Both the position numbers and the translations under genes were made by a program. From Chthoniobacter sp. (lineage in GTDB: Bacteria > Verrucomicrobiota > Verrucomicrobiia > Chthoniobacterales > Chthoniobacteraceae): a stretch of 64,000 bases of DNA. Shown one piece after another: positions 1-10,654 of this stretch. The notes beneath the pieces are model-generated. The model saw only the letters and a program-made list of their open reading frames with translations. It was not told where the DNA came from and did not search any database. Every line of letters begins with the position of its first letter. Position 1 is the first letter of the stretch. The stretch is taken from contig JAIOPH010000019.1 of NCBI GenBank assembly GCA_021414005.1, positions 372,001 to 436,000 on the forward strand, read 5' to 3'.

Positions 1-3000
1 GTGATGTCTGGCGTGACGGTGATCGCCATAGTGGCATCCGCGCTAAAGAGCGCCGCATCGCGCACCTGGTAGTTGAACGAGTCGGCACCAAGGTAGTTTG
101 CGGCCGGCGTGTAGGTTAGAGTCCCGATGTTGGCCACGGGAATGACCGCGCTCGGAACGGAGGTGACGGGTGTGCCATTCAGGCTCAGTGTGCCGTGGGC
201 CGGGAGCGTGGTCACCACCTTGATCGCACCTAGCGTGTCACCCGTATCGACATCCGCGAACGGGAAGTCACCCGCCGCAAATGTCTTGACGGTGTTGGGC
301 TTGAGAATCACCGAACCGCCGATGGAAGTTGGCGCATGGTTGATGCGCATGACATTGACCGTCAACCACGCCGTAGAACTCCAAACGTTGTTCGTGTTCG
401 CGACCTTGATCCCAATCTTCGTGTAAGGCGACCCGTACCCATTCAAGGCCCCTTGGTAGGTCAGACTGGCGAGGTTGGCCGCTGTCACCGTCAGGGGCAG
501 GGCGCTACTCACCACGGCGACTCCGTTATACTTCAGTGTGCCAAGATCCGGCAGCGATATAATCTGCACGGAGCCGAGGGCCAGGCTACTTGGATCAGAG
601 TAGCCGAAATTGGCGGTGCTCAGCGCCGTGGCCGTGTCTTGCACCGCCGTCAGCACGCCACCACTGGTGGTTGGGGCGTTGGCGGCCACCACCGCCGCCG
701 GCGTGATGGTGACATTGCTGACCTTGTCCACCCAGGAAGCCCCTCCACCGGTCCAGTAAAATCCGAGACTTAGATTGCCCGGCTCGATGATCGTTTGGGT
801 CAACGTATAGGTCTGCCATGTTCCGGGGGCCAACGTGGTGGTGTTGATCGCCATCGGGTATGACGTCAAGTAGCTCTTGAAATAGGCCACCATTTGCCCG
901 CCAGTAGCGCCTATGCCATTGCCGATCGAGAACGTCACCGAAACCTTGTCCCCGGCAGCAACGCTCACACCCAGATCCTGACTAAGCGGCACTGCAGGCG
1001 TCTGGCCAGTATTGATCAGCGCGACCCACTTGCCGTCAGGAGCAGTGGTGAAGGTGCCACCGGGTTTAGCTTTAAGTCGGCCGTAATTCGAGCCCGAGGA
1101 AGCCCAAGGGGATGGGATATAGGTCCAAGTCCCATCCGTCCAAGGAATGTATGAGCCATCCGCCTGCAACACCGGGTCTGGCGTCTCGAAACTCCCATTC
1201 GCCACAAAAAGGAGGTTTGGATCCACCACGGTGATTGCCATGGCGGAATTCGTGCTGAAGGCCTTGCCATCGCTCACCTGGTAGTTGAACGAGTCAGCTC
1301 CGATGTAACCCGGGTTCGGCGTGTAGAGGAGAGTGTTGGTACTGGTCGCTGGAATGGCCGCGCTCGGCACGGTGGTGATGGGCGTGCCGCCCAGCGTCAA
1401 TGTGCCATGGGCCGGCAGCGAAGTCACCTTGACCGATATCAACCAATCGCCGGCATCCACATCGGTGAACGGGAAGTCGGTTTTCCAAAACGTGTAGTAG
1501 CTACCGCCTTTCATCGTCAACGCAGCGCCAGTGGAAGTCGGCGGATGGCTGGCGTACGCAACATTCACCGTCATCACGGAGTCAGCGATGCTCCAGACGT
1601 TGTTGGAGTTCATCACCTTGATGCCAATGGTCGTGTAAGGCGTCCCGTAGGCATACAACACCGGTTGGTACGTCAGATTGGGGATGTTGGCTGCGGTCAC
1701 AATATCGCCACTCGCAACGGCAGTGCCGCTCAACCTCAAGGTGCCCTGCAGCGGAAGCGCAGTGATCTGCACGGCGGCGAGCGCCAAGGAATTCGGATCC
1801 GCGTAGCCGAAATTGGCCGCCGTCAGCGCCGTTGCCACGTCCTGCGCCGCCGTCAGCGTGGCGCCGCTTGAGGCCGGATAGATATTATCAATGGCGACCG
1901 TCACGGTATAGACCTTGGTGGATCCGTCTTGGCCGGTCAGGGTGTAGGTTTGCGGGGTGGAGAAGTTCAGCGTGGCGCCGGATGCCGGAGAGCCTGTTGC
2001 CTGCGCCGAAACGGTATAGGCCGGTGCCAAACTGGTCAGTGGCGTGCCATAGGGCACGGTCCAGAGCACCGTGTTGGCCACCGTGTCAATGGTGGCATTG
2101 CTGCCGGAGACGTTGGCACCGAAGGTCAGGAAATCCTTGGACGTGGAAGTCGTGGTGAAACTCTGCGGCGCGGCGGCCCAGATCGTTTGCGTCCCGTTGG
2201 TGGCGCGGCAGTTGAAGTAGTAGGTCGTGCCGGGGACCAGATTGGTGAGCGTTTGACTCAGATTGATCGAAGCCGCGTTGAGCCCCGAGCCGAGGGAGAC
2301 CGAGTTGGCCCAGTTGGCTGGGTTGATGCCACCGTTGTTCGGCCCCCAATAGGCGACCACGTCATAAGAATTGCTGTTAGAGAGCAGCGTGGCGTTGATC
2401 GTCGCCGAGGTGGTGGTGATTGCGGAGGCGGCCTGATTGGCAAGGCTGCCGGTGGCTGGATAGGTCGTGGCGATCCCGTATTTGGCCGCCAGGTAACCGC
2501 CGACCAAGGCGCTTTCAGTTGGCGAAAGCGCACTGCTGTAACCGAGGATCTCGGCAACGTCAACGTCCATGCTAGCTTCGTTTTCGGTCCGCCCGATCTG
2601 GCAATACGGATAGGCCGCCAGATTCTCCGGACTCGCATTGTTATCGACGGTAATCTTGAGCACCATGTAGTTGGTGAGGGGCGCGAGATTGAAGGTGGAC
2701 ACGCCATTTCTGGAACACGCCAGCGGTTGATCCCAGAACCCGGTGCCTCCACGAGTGATGGTGTAGCTGGAAGCCCGGACTGATAGAAAATCATAGGACT
2801 TGCGGCCGATGAACGCGCCAGTGCCGCTCCAGGTCGCGGTGGGAGAACGCACCACGACATACTGTTCTTTGGCGAAGAACTTTCCGGCGATGTCGAACCA
2901 TCCCCCCCGGATTTGGACCGCCGGCAGCGACATGATTTGATTTTGGGCCATGCTCGCGGTGCCGCTGTTCCAGGCACTGCTGTCCAGGGTCGCGTGATGC

Positions 3001-6000
3001 CCGTTGCCGGACCGGTCTTGCCAGCCCTGAACCACACCGTTGGCATCCATAGTGATGCCCACAGCCGCATCAAAGTAACAGGCCAGACCCGCCGTGACGG
3101 GAACCGTGTAGTTGTCCACCGTGATCGACGCCGCGGGCGAGGTGGTGACCTGACCCAAGCTATCCGTGACCTTGACCGTGATATCATACTGACCTACCGG
3201 TACATTCGTCCATGTGAACGAATACGGCGCAGAGGTCGTCGTCCCGATCAGTGTGCTGCCGTTATAGAACGAAACGCTGGCTATCGTGCCGGTAATGCCA
3301 GAGGTGTCGGCCGTCAGCGTCACCGTCGCCTTGCCGCCCTGCACACCGAAGCGCGCGCCGTCCTGCGGCGAGGCCAGGCACACGCCAGCCTCCGGGAACA
3401 ACAACTCCTGCGGAATGATCGTGGCGGCTTGGGCTTGGAGGGACGGCATATACCAATACAGCCGCGTGGTGGCGGGATTGGCATTGTTATAGTATTCCAT
3501 CTTCACTTGGTATTTATGCCCGGCGGTCAGGGTGATGGCCGCGCTGTCGTTCCAAATGTTGGCTGACTGGTCTTGCCAGTCGTTGATCACCTGCACGCCG
3601 TTGATCCACAGGCGGACCCCGTCGCTGGTGCGGGTGGAAAACCGGTAGGTCCCGGTCTCGGGTGCCAGCACCAGTCCGGTCCAGCGCACGCTGTAGGTGC
3701 CCGCGCTCAACCCGTTAGGCGGCGTGGTGCCCCAGTTAAAGTTGACCGAGGAATCGACCCGTGACGCCAGGAACGCGGTGAAATCCATGTTGTTGTAATA
3801 ACTCCCGGTCAAGCCGCTGCCGCCGGCGCCAACGACAATATGCACCGTGGCTGGCGAGGAAGTGGTCTGACTGTCGGTGGCATAGTAGGTGAAACTGTCC
3901 ATGCCCTGGTAGCCGGCTGCGGGGATATAGGTCAGATTGGGCGGGAAGCCCGTGAGGGTGCCATGTGCCGGTTGGGTCGCGAGGGTACAGACCACCTGGG
4001 GCGACCGCCAGGAAGAGCCGGTGAGGGTGATCGCCTTGCCAGTGTTGGCCGGGGTGGCTAGGATTTGCGGGTTGGCACGCGGCAGGGCGTAGACCACCGA
4101 CGAGGTCGTGGCGGCTTCCAACAAGGTCACGCTGTCGGTCAGCGCAGTGTAATTGCCCCCGGACGGCTGCCAATTCGCGAGGTTGGTATACAAAGCCGGC
4201 AGCGTCCAGCGTGCCGCCTCGCCAAATTTCGGCAATTCAGTCAGAGCGTATGACTTGTAGAATGGCACGTTGTCGTTGATGACCTGGATTCCTTCCTGCA
4301 CCTTGGTCCGCGACATCGCCCTCATGGCTGCGATCGGCGGATAGCCGCCCATGAACGTGTCCATTGGTGTCTGGACTTTGGCGCATTCGACCAATTCCGG
4401 GAACAACGCCTGTACGTCGGCCGGGCTCAACCCGAACTCCACGAAGCCGTTGAGCTGGCCCCGGCAATTGCCGGTCGGCTGTTTGAGTCCGACGCGCACC
4501 GCCGGATAGAGCAGGTTCTTGTCGGCATTGAGCATGGTATCAGAACAAGTGCCGAACAGGGTCCCTGCCAGAAAGCCGTTGGCCATTTGCAGGAAATCGT
4601 CCGCATTGAAACCCGCATCCCAAGGCAGGGGAGCCGTCACATTTTCGGTAAACGCCTGCGCCATGTCGGGCACGGACGGAGCTAGTGCCGCCGGGTCCAT
4701 CTGCCCCAGCGCGAGGGCGGCTCTGGCGCGCACCCACTTGTCGGAGTCCTTGAGCCGACGGGTCAGGGCGGGGATCGCGCTGGGGGCTTTCAGGCAGCCG
4801 AGAGCCGTGCAGGCTCCATTGCGCTGATAGATATCGGCGGGATTTTCCGCCATGGTGATGAGGGTGTTCAACTCAGCGCCGCTCACCCAGCGGGTGCTCA
4901 GTTCGGTGGCGGCATTCAACCTGACAATAGGATCATATTCGCCCAAGGCGGCGATGAGTTGCTCTTTGGTATAGCTGCCGCAAACCGAGGCGAATTCCCC
5001 GGCCCAGAGGGCGTTGGTCACCGTCTGGGTGCTCAGGGCCTTAACTGGGTCCAAACCTTTGCCCGTGATATAGAGTTTTTTCAAGGGCATGGCTGCGTGC
5101 AGGAGATACGTGGCGGTCGGAATGGCCCAATATTCATACGTATTGTCCCAGTAACCGTTATAGGCCTGCCCGGCACCCCACTGCTCGCCACCTTCATACA
5201 CAAACGAGCCGTCACAGCGGCGCTTCAAGTCCCGGTCCCAGCGCTTGCCTTTTGCGAATTCCGTGCCCGCTTTCTGGCCGCCCATATTGGCGCCCAATTG
5301 GGTCCACAGGTAGGCAAACCCCTGCCCGGTATGCCCGTAGGCCTCGCCCCGGATTCCCGACACACACATCCGCGAGAAATAATCCGCCTGCGCCTGCTTG
5401 TTGTCCATGCACCCGAACAAGACCGCACACATCCCGTCCTTGCCATTGCTGCGGTGATCATAATACTCCCGTCCCTGACCCGTGATTTGGTGCTCGCCCC
5501 ACCACGGCTGGTGTTCGCCGTAGGGAATGGACCCACCATTGACATAGTAGCCGAAGAAACCGGCGGCCCGCGCAATCGCCGGATCAATCTCCGGATCCAC
5601 GATGCCCGCCTTTTTGCCCAGCACAATGGTAAGCTGAACGGGCAATCCGGCCGAGTTGATCGCGCCATAGGGAGCGATCGAACCACGGCGTCCGTTCCCC
5701 CAGCCGCCGGGCGGCGGAATGGTCGCAAACCCATGGCCGGTCGTGCCGCACAGATCCGAGTTTTTGGCCGCGTAAATGACATACTCGCGGAGCCCGGGTA
5801 ACACCTGGGCATCGTTCGTTAGCATGTAATACTCGGCCAGAAAGACGCCGTTGTAGTAATGCCAGGCGTCCCCACCCGCGACATAACCCGCAGGCACCAG
5901 CGACCGGGCGTGAGCCTGAATCATCGGCATGTACTGGGGATCACCGGTTGCCATCAGGGCCAGCGCACTGATGGCCGAACTTCCCCCGGTCTGGCCCCAT

Positions 6001-6566
6001 CCTTGCGTGTTGATCCTTTGTGCGAGACTCTGGGCGGCGTTGGCCATGATCAGCGCGGACTTGGGACAATTGTAAGGCACCGTGTCCGAGTAGGCGCCCA
6101 TGACGGGCAGAGTGATGGACACATCGGTGGTGACCCCGGCCCGCCAGCGCTTGAAGCTCAGCATGCCGTCGTTGCGGGCCTCGGCGTCGCCGATCGCCCA
6201 GCCGAGGCTCTTGCGTGCGTCGGTGGTGAAGATCGGCACGGGCCCCGTACCCGCACTCGCGCCCAGAATCACGTCGTCAACGGCCAGCACCCCGGCGGCC
6301 GGCGTGCCGGCGGCCACGGTGGTTACCAGGATCTGATAGGGAGCAAACAGCGTGCAATCGTCATTGTTCATGGTCGCCGGCCAGGCATGATAAATCCAGC
6401 CGCGCATCCCGGTGGCCCCCAGGTTCCAAGTCCAGGCACGGTTAATCGTGGTAAGATCCGTGGTCGTGAGATCCGGTGCCTGGGCCCTGAGCATAGATGG
6501 CATGGCCAGCAGCAGGGCCAGCGAGATGGACGTGAACAAGCCGCGAAATAGAAATAGGTGTTTCAT
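1..6566 (-). CDS. Giant secreted PDZ/alpha-barrel/HEAT/PA14/LamG/cadherin-like protein, copy A (3' end outside window)
   Basis: The reading frame opens at an ATG at 6566 and stays open to base 1, so at least 2,188 residues are visible and the C-terminus lies outside the window. Order seen: signal peptide (about 1-28), PDZ-like segment (about 80-110, 'GTPAAGVLAVDDVILGA'), a long alpha-rich domain with many conserved W, H and G (to about 570) resembling the Verrucomicrobia/Planctomycetes family I know as DUF6288, HEAT-like repeats (about 570-760), a cadherin/Ig-like stretch, PA14 (about 915-1040), Ig-like, a LamG/concanavalin-like domain with 'DRSGNGHHATLD' (about 1150-1370), Fn3-like, then alternating cadherin-like and 'NGSFETP' modules. 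The split protein at 20.7-26.7 kb is a paralogue in the same order. PA14 and LamG suggest extracellular glycan binding; any enzymatic activity of the N-terminal part is unknown. It follows a sulfatase by 87 bp. Confidence 0.85.
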   Translation of the reverse strand, partial: MKHLFLFRGLFTSISLALLLAMPSMLRAQAPDLTTTDLTTINRAWTWNLGATGMRGWIYHAWPATMNNDDCTLFAPYQILVTTVAAGTPAAGVLAVDDVILGASAGTGPVPIFTTDARKSLGWAIGDAEARNDGMLSFKRWRAGVTTDVSITLPVMGAYSDTVPYNCPKSALIMANAAQSLAQRINTQGWGQTGGSSAISALALMATGDPQYMPMIQAHARSLVPAGYVAGGDAWHYYNGVFLAEYYMLTNDAQVLPGLREYVIYAAKNSDLCGTTGHGFATIPPPGGWGNGRRGSIAPYGAINSAGLPVQLTIVLGKKAGIVDPEIDPAIARAAGFFGYYVNGGSIPYGEHQPWWGEHQITGQGREYYDHRSNGKDGMCAVLFGCMDNKQAQADYFSRMCVSGIRGEAYGHTGQGFAYLWTQLGANMGGQKAGTEFAKGKRWDRDLKRRCDGSFVYEGGEQWGAGQAYNGYWDNTYEYWAIPTATYLLHAAMPLKKLYITGKGLDPVKALSTQTVTNALWAGEFASVCGSYTKEQLIAALGEYDPIVRLNAATELSTRWVSGAELNTLITMAENPADIYQRNGACTALGCLKAPSAIPALTRRLKDSDKWVRARAALALGQMDPAALAPSVPDMAQAFTENVTAPLPWDAGFNADDFLQMANGFLAGTLFGTCSDTMLNADKNLLYPAVRVGLKQPTGNCRGQLNGFVEFGLSPADVQALFPELVECAKVQTPMDTFMGGYPPIAAMRAMSRTKVQEGIQVINDNVPFYKSYALTELPKFGEAARWTLPALYTNLANWQPSGGNYTALTDSVTLLEAATTSSVVYALPRANPQILATPANTGKAITLTGSSWRSPQVVCTLATQPAHGTLTGFPPNLTYIPAAGYQGMDSFTYYATDSQTTSSPATVHIVVGAGGSGLTGSYYNNMDFTAFLASRVDSSVNFNWGTTPPNGLSAGTYSVRWTGLVLAPETGTYRFSTRTSDGVRLWINGVQVINDWQDQSANIWNDSAAITLTAGHKYQVKMEYYNNANPATTRLYWYMPSLQAQAATIIPQELLFPEAGVCLASPQDGARFGVQGGKATVTLTADTSGITGTIASVSFYNGSTLIGTTTSAPYSFTWTNVPVGQYDITVKVTDSLGQVTTSPAASITVDNYTVPVTAGLACYFDAAVGITMDANGVVQGWQDRSGNGHHATLDSSAWNSGTASMAQNQIMSLPAVQIRGGWFDIAGKFFAKEQYVVVRSPTATWSGTGAFIGRKSYDFLSVRASSYTITRGGTGFWDQPLACSRNGVSTFNLAPLTNYMVLKITVDNNASPENLAAYPYCQIGRTENEASMDVDVAEILGYSSALSPTESALVGGYLAAKYGIATTYPATGSLANQAASAITTTSATINATLLSNSNSYDVVAYWGPNNGGINPANWANSVSLGSGLNAASINLSQTLTNLVPGTTYYFNCRATNGTQTIWAAAPQSFTTTSTSKDFLTFGANVSGSNATIDTVANTVLWTVPYGTPLTSLAPAYTVSAQATGSPASGATLNFSTPQTYTLTGQDGSTKVYTVTVAIDNIYPASSGATLTAAQDVATALTAANFGYADPNSLALAAVQITALPLQGTLRLSGTAVASGDIVTAANIPNLTYQPVLYAYGTPYTTIGIKVMNSNNVWSIADSVMTVNVAYASHPPTSTGAALTMKGGSYYTFWKTDFPFTDVDAGDWLISVKVTSLPAHGTLTLGGTPITTVPSAAIPATSTNTLLYTPNPGYIGADSFNYQVSDGKAFSTNSAMAITVVDPNLLFVANGSFETPDPVLQADGSYIPWTDGTWTYIPSPWASSGSNYGRLKAKPGGTFTTAPDGKWVALINTGQTPAVPLSQDLGVSVAAGDKVSVTFSIGNGIGATGGQMVAYFKSYLTSYPMAINTTTLAPGTWQTYTLTQTIIEPGNLSLGFYWTGGGASWVDKVSNVTITPAAVVAANAPTTSGGVLTAVQDTATALSTANFGYSDPSSLALGSVQIISLPDLGTLKYNGVAVVSSALPLTVTAANLASLTYQGALNGYGSPYTKIGIKVANTNNVWSSTAWLTVNVMRINHAPTSIGGSVILKPNTVKTFAAGDFPFADVDTGDTLGAIKVVTTLPAHGTLSLNGTPVTSVPSAVIPVANIGTLTYTPAANYLGADSFNYQVRDAALFSADATMAITVTPDI

Positions 6567-6653
6567 TGGATATTTTCTCCGATACCGAACAAAAGGTTGC
6601 CTGGAACGGACTCGCATCGATTGCGGTGTTGCTTCGGGTTCATCGCCTGCATG

Positions 6654-9053
6654 TCAGTTCTTGGCTGACTGAGGTTTAGAAAGCGCCGGCTGAACCGGAT
6701 TGCTCAACTCAGCGATCTCATCGGCGTATTTCCCCAAAAGCCCGTCGAGTCTGGCGGCGAGTTCGCTCTCCGTGCCGACTACCAGCCAGTAGCGATAGCG
6801 GTAGATGGATTTCGGACCAAGACTGACCATGGCGATCGGGGCGACGTGCATGCACGGGCCGGCCTTGGGGTCATCGCTCAGACCGCCGCCATGCGGGCCG
6901 AAGTTCCATTTCTCGCTCGCGGCGGGGCTGAATACCGCGACTCCCTGTCCGTTGGCATTGAAGAGCGCCACGGCCTTGCGCGGCGGGTCAATCTTCCCCC
7001 AAGGCGGGCCGGGTGGCTGCGATTCGTTACGCCATTGCCCGTTTCCAAGGTAAGCTTTCACTCGGTCGAAATTGCGGGTGAAGTAACAGGCGGGAACTTC
7101 CTGATGCGCAGGCCTTGCCGGGCCCCAGCGATCATTTACTTCGCGCTGGACGACCAATTCGCAGCGCACGGCGATGACATTCGGCATTCCCGGCTCGAAT
7201 CCGGTCCATTGGCGCATGAGCGCGGCGGCTTCCTCGTCGGGCATGTCCCAGAGTTTCGGCACGGTTTCGGAATACAGGGTAGCCGCGTCCGGGCGTTTGA
7301 ATTCGCTGACCCGCGCCCACGAGGAGACGCCACCGCCCTGAATGGGATTCCACGTCCAGGGACTCCAACTCTTGCTCTGCCCATCTGTCTTGCGGTCGAG
7401 CTTGTTACCGGCGTAATAGGATTGCTGGATGAGGCGTCCCGGGTCGCTGGAGTTGACCATGTTTTTCGGGTAGTCCTTCGATGAGAGCCAGGTGATGGCT
7501 GCACCCATGCCCCGACTGATGCCGACCTTCGCAACCCCATTCTCCAGCAGGAGTGTGTCCTTGGCGTTGTTCGCGCTGTTGGGTTCGTCGACCTTGCGCT
7601 CTTGTGCGCTCGTCGTGCTGGATGAGGTGTCAGCGGGGACATTCTTCCTTTTCATCGCTGGAAGGGAGTCGAGATACGGCTGCAACCACGCCGGTGGATT
7701 GGCATTTTCTTTCTCGCCAAAGACGAGCAGCGGTTTGTCTGGAATGTTCAGGTGCTTTTCTGGCTGGCGGCGCTCGCCGACGAGCTGTTGGATTCTTGCG
7801 TTCAGCTTCTTGCAAATCTCCGGGTGTTTGGCGGCCAGATCGATCCTCTCGCCGGGATCGCTAGAGAGGTCAAAAAGCTCCTTGCCGACGAGCTTCCATG
7901 TGCCCTGGCAGATGGACATTTCGCCCATCTCCCCTGTGCCCCCGTTGGGCAGATTGTGCACCACTTCCGCGCGCGGCGATGGCTTCGTGCCGGTGAGCAC
8001 GTCCCACATGTCCATTCCATCGAGGGCTAGCGGCTGCTCCAGCGAAGCACCGGCCAGTTTCAGCAGCGTGGGATAGAGATCCGTGACATGCACCATGCTA
8101 TCGACTTGCTTGTCCGCAGGCACGTGCCCCGGCCAATGGATGACGCAGGGCACCCGCACGCCGCCTTCGTAGGTGGAACCTTTGCCGTTGCGGAAGGGTG
8201 GATTTGCATTGGCTCCGCCATTGTCGCTGAAAAAGACGATCAATGTGTTCTCCAACACGCCTTTGGTCTTCATGGTCGCGATCATTTTACCGATGGCCGT
8301 ATCCATGGACTCCAGTGTCGCCAACTCCTGGGGAGGTGCTTTTGCTCCAGCCCGTTTGCGATATTTTTCCACCAGTGCAGGCGGAGCATCGTAGGGCGAG
8401 TGCATGGCATTGAATCCCACGTAGTAGAAAAACGGCTTGTCATTGCTGCGGGCGGCCATCATGCGCTCGAACTCGCGGGCAAAAAGGTCCGTGGTGTAGC
8501 CGTCCTCGCGGATGGTTTCCCCGTCGCGGTGCCAGTCATACCAAAGGCCGCGGGTCTTGCCGTTATAGGATATCAGCGCGCCGTAGAGACCGTAGTGATG
8601 ATCAAAACCCCGCTGGAGCGGCAACTGCCGTTGATACCAATTCCCAAGGTGCCATTTGCCGATGAGGGCGGTGTCGTAGCCGGCTTGCTTCAGCGCCTGG
8701 GCGAGCGTGCGCTCGTCGGGCAGCATTCCCGCAACATCATTGCCGTGGGAGCGCTCCTCCATGCCATTGCGAAACGGATACCTGCCAGTTAGAAATGCCG
8801 CTCGTGTTGGCGAACAGACCGAATGGACATAGAACTGCGTAAGACGCGTGCCTTCCTTGGCAAGCCGATCAAGGTTTGAAGTCTCGCACGACCCGCCATT
8901 GAACCCGGGGTAATGCCAGGGCATGTCATCCGCCAGAAAAACCACGATATTGGGCTTCTTGGCTGGTGTTTTGAGTGCATCGGCCCCGTTCAACGCGGCT
9001 AACGACACTAACAGCACGAAGGGAACGAGGAATGAATTCAATCGTCCGTTCAT
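6654..9053 (-). CDS. Sulfatase (S1 type) fused to a C-terminal beta-rich domain
   Basis: Exported sulfate-ester hydrolase of the formylglycine class. A signal peptide covers about residues 1-26. The sulfatase domain (about 34-465) shows 'NIVVFLADDMPW' with the metal-binding Asp pair, the formylglycine signature C80-S-P-T-R, 'GKWHLG' and 'FFSDNGG'. After a Ser/Thr-rich linker (about 466-498), residues 499-790 form a second conserved domain with 'GRLIQQSYYAGN' and 'WTWNPIQGG'. I recognise these motifs from uncharacterised bacterial proteins but cannot name the family firmly. At 799 residues it is far longer than a plain S1 sulfatase (about 450-550). The ATG start overlaps the stop of the preceding sulfatase by 4 bp (ATGA), so the two are probably translationally coupled. 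Maturation needs a formylglycine-generating enzyme, not encoded here. The glycan substrate is unknown. Confidence 0.93.
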   Translation of the reverse strand: MNGRLNSFLVPFVLLVSLAALNGADALKTPAKKPNIVVFLADDMPWHYPGFNGGSCETSNLDRLAKEGTRLTQFYVHSVCSPTRAAFLTGRYPFRNGMEERSHGNDVAGMLPDERTLAQALKQAGYDTALIGKWHLGNWYQRQLPLQRGFDHHYGLYGALISYNGKTRGLWYDWHRDGETIREDGYTTDLFAREFERMMAARSNDKPFFYYVGFNAMHSPYDAPPALVEKYRKRAGAKAPPQELATLESMDTAIGKMIATMKTKGVLENTLIVFFSDNGGANANPPFRNGKGSTYEGGVRVPCVIHWPGHVPADKQVDSMVHVTDLYPTLLKLAGASLEQPLALDGMDMWDVLTGTKPSPRAEVVHNLPNGGTGEMGEMSICQGTWKLVGKELFDLSSDPGERIDLAAKHPEICKKLNARIQQLVGERRQPEKHLNIPDKPLLVFGEKENANPPAWLQPYLDSLPAMKRKNVPADTSSSTTSAQERKVDEPNSANNAKDTLLLENGVAKVGISRGMGAAITWLSSKDYPKNMVNSSDPGRLIQQSYYAGNKLDRKTDGQSKSWSPWTWNPIQGGGVSSWARVSEFKRPDAATLYSETVPKLWDMPDEEAAALMRQWTGFEPGMPNVIAVRCELVVQREVNDRWGPARPAHQEVPACYFTRNFDRVKAYLGNGQWRNESQPPGPPWGKIDPPRKAVALFNANGQGVAVFSPAASEKWNFGPHGGGLSDDPKAGPCMHVAPIAMVSLGPKSIYRYRYWLVVGTESELAARLDGLLGKYADEIAELSNPVQPALSKPQSAKN

Positions 9054-10654
9054 TTGGCGCTTTGGTCTATTGGCAGAACGGAACCTGCATCGCGGACAAA
9101 GCCATCCTGCAACTGTCTCCAGCGGGCAGCCATCTCACGCACGCGATCCGGTTGTTCAGTGGCAAGGTTGTGTTGTTCGCAACGGTCGGTTGCCAGATCA
9201 AATAGTTCCCAAACATTCTGGTCTTCAGTGGCTGAAACCAGCTTGTAGTCGCCCACACGGAGGGCGCGGTTTCCTTCGTGGTGGAAAAAGACGTAATCGC
9301 GCCTAATGCTGCCATCTGTGGAAAACGCCGGCACCAAGCTGGAGCCGGGTAGCGAAGGCGAACCTGCCGCAAGCGCCGGTTTGACGCCGGCAAGTTCAAG
9401 CAGCGTGGGGACGAAATCAATGACATGGCCGACATCCTGGCGAAGCTCGCCCCGCGCAGCGATGCCCTGGGGCCAATGCACGATCAGCGGCGTGGAGATG
9501 CCGCCTTCGTGTGTCCAAACTTTGTGACGGCGGAACGGGGCGTTGCCCGCGCTCGACCAACCGGGGCCAAGGCAGAGAAAGGAAGCCGCAGAGCCAGCTG
9601 CAGCGGCTCGGTCATGGCCGTCGCCGCGCACCATGATGGTGGCATCGGTGCCGTTGTCGGAAAGAAACAGAATCACCGTGTTCTCCCACGCGCCCATGGC
9701 GCGCACCTGGTCTAAAACCCGGCCGATTTCCCGATCCATGCGGTCGATCATCGCGGCGTGGATCGCCATCTTTGTAGCTTGATACTGCTTTTGTTCGTCG
9801 GTCAGTTGTAACCAGGGAACAGCATACTCGATCTCGCCGGGGCCAAGTTTGGTCAGCACGCCCGGCATGAAGTAACGCGGCGTGAAGGCCGGTTCAAGCG
9901 GTGCCAGCCCACAATTGACAATCCCCATCTTACGTAAGTTCTGCCAGCGTTCATCGCGCACCTTGTCCCAGCCTTTGAGATAATGATCGCGATAGCGTGC
10001 GATGTCGTCCGCCGGAACTTGCAATGGGAAGTGCGGTACGGTGAACGCGAGATACGAGAAGAACGGTTGCGCCCCGAATTGTTCGGCGTGCTCCTTCAAA
10101 CATCGGATAGCGTGGTCGGCAAACGCAGTCGTCGTGTAGTAGCCGCTGTCTCTCGCCACCGGCGGCAACGGGCGGTCGTCTTCCAGAGTCTTCTGCGGAT
10201 TGAAATTCCGGTCGTGATCGGCGAGTTCATAGGAATGATCGAACCCGGCATCTGCGACCGGTTTGGGAGCGCCAAACACATGCCATTTGCCGGAATGATA
10301 GCTGCGATAGCCGGCGGGCTTGAGCAACTGTGGCAGGGTGCGCGTCCACGCCGGCAACCGGCCCTGCGGCGGATCCATGTGCAACTGTTGCGGATAGTGG
10401 CCGGTCAGCAAGGCGCTGCGCGTCGGCCAGCAGCGCGCGGTGTTATAGAATTGCGTGAACCGCAGTCCCTTTGCTGCCAACCGGTCGAGATTTGGAGTGG
10501 CGATGTCCGAGCCGTAACAGCCGAGGTCCGAGAAACCCAGATCGTCGGCGAGGATAATCAGAAAGTTGGGCTTTTGTTTTTGCACGTCGGCGGCGTGCAG
10601 CGTGGTCGGTAAAGACAGCAGCAAGGCGACGCCGATTGTCAACAGGTGCTTCAA
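9050..10654 (-). CDS. Sulfatase (arylsulfatase A-like, S1 type)
   Basis: Secreted formylglycine-dependent sulfatase of 534 residues. Signal peptide about 1-22 (ends 'LHAAD'). Residues 30-47 carry 'FLIILADDLGFSDLGCYG', the N-terminal metal site. The modification signature is C75-W-P-T-R, and 'GKWHVFG', 'FLSDNGTD' and 'HEGGISTP' follow in the expected order. The start is TTG at 10654, fused to the TGA of the GH43-like gene in a TTGA overlap; this start gives a textbook signal peptide, and no better ATG exists. Its own stop overlaps the next sulfatase by 4 bp, so three genes form a tightly coupled unit. C-terminal residues 390-520 match the usual S1 C-terminal subdomain. The substrate cannot be told from the sequence. 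Confidence 0.94.
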   Translation of the reverse strand: MKHLLTIGVALLLSLPTTLHAADVQKQKPNFLIILADDLGFSDLGCYGSDIATPNLDRLAAKGLRFTQFYNTARCWPTRSALLTGHYPQQLHMDPPQGRLPAWTRTLPQLLKPAGYRSYHSGKWHVFGAPKPVADAGFDHSYELADHDRNFNPQKTLEDDRPLPPVARDSGYYTTTAFADHAIRCLKEHAEQFGAQPFFSYLAFTVPHFPLQVPADDIARYRDHYLKGWDKVRDERWQNLRKMGIVNCGLAPLEPAFTPRYFMPGVLTKLGPGEIEYAVPWLQLTDEQKQYQATKMAIHAAMIDRMDREIGRVLDQVRAMGAWENTVILFLSDNGTDATIMVRGDGHDRAAAAGSAASFLCLGPGWSSAGNAPFRRHKVWTHEGGISTPLIVHWPQGIAARGELRQDVGHVIDFVPTLLELAGVKPALAAGSPSLPGSSLVPAFSTDGSIRRDYVFFHHEGNRALRVGDYKLVSATEDQNVWELFDLATDRCEQHNLATEQPDRVREMAARWRQLQDGFVRDAGSVLPIDQSAK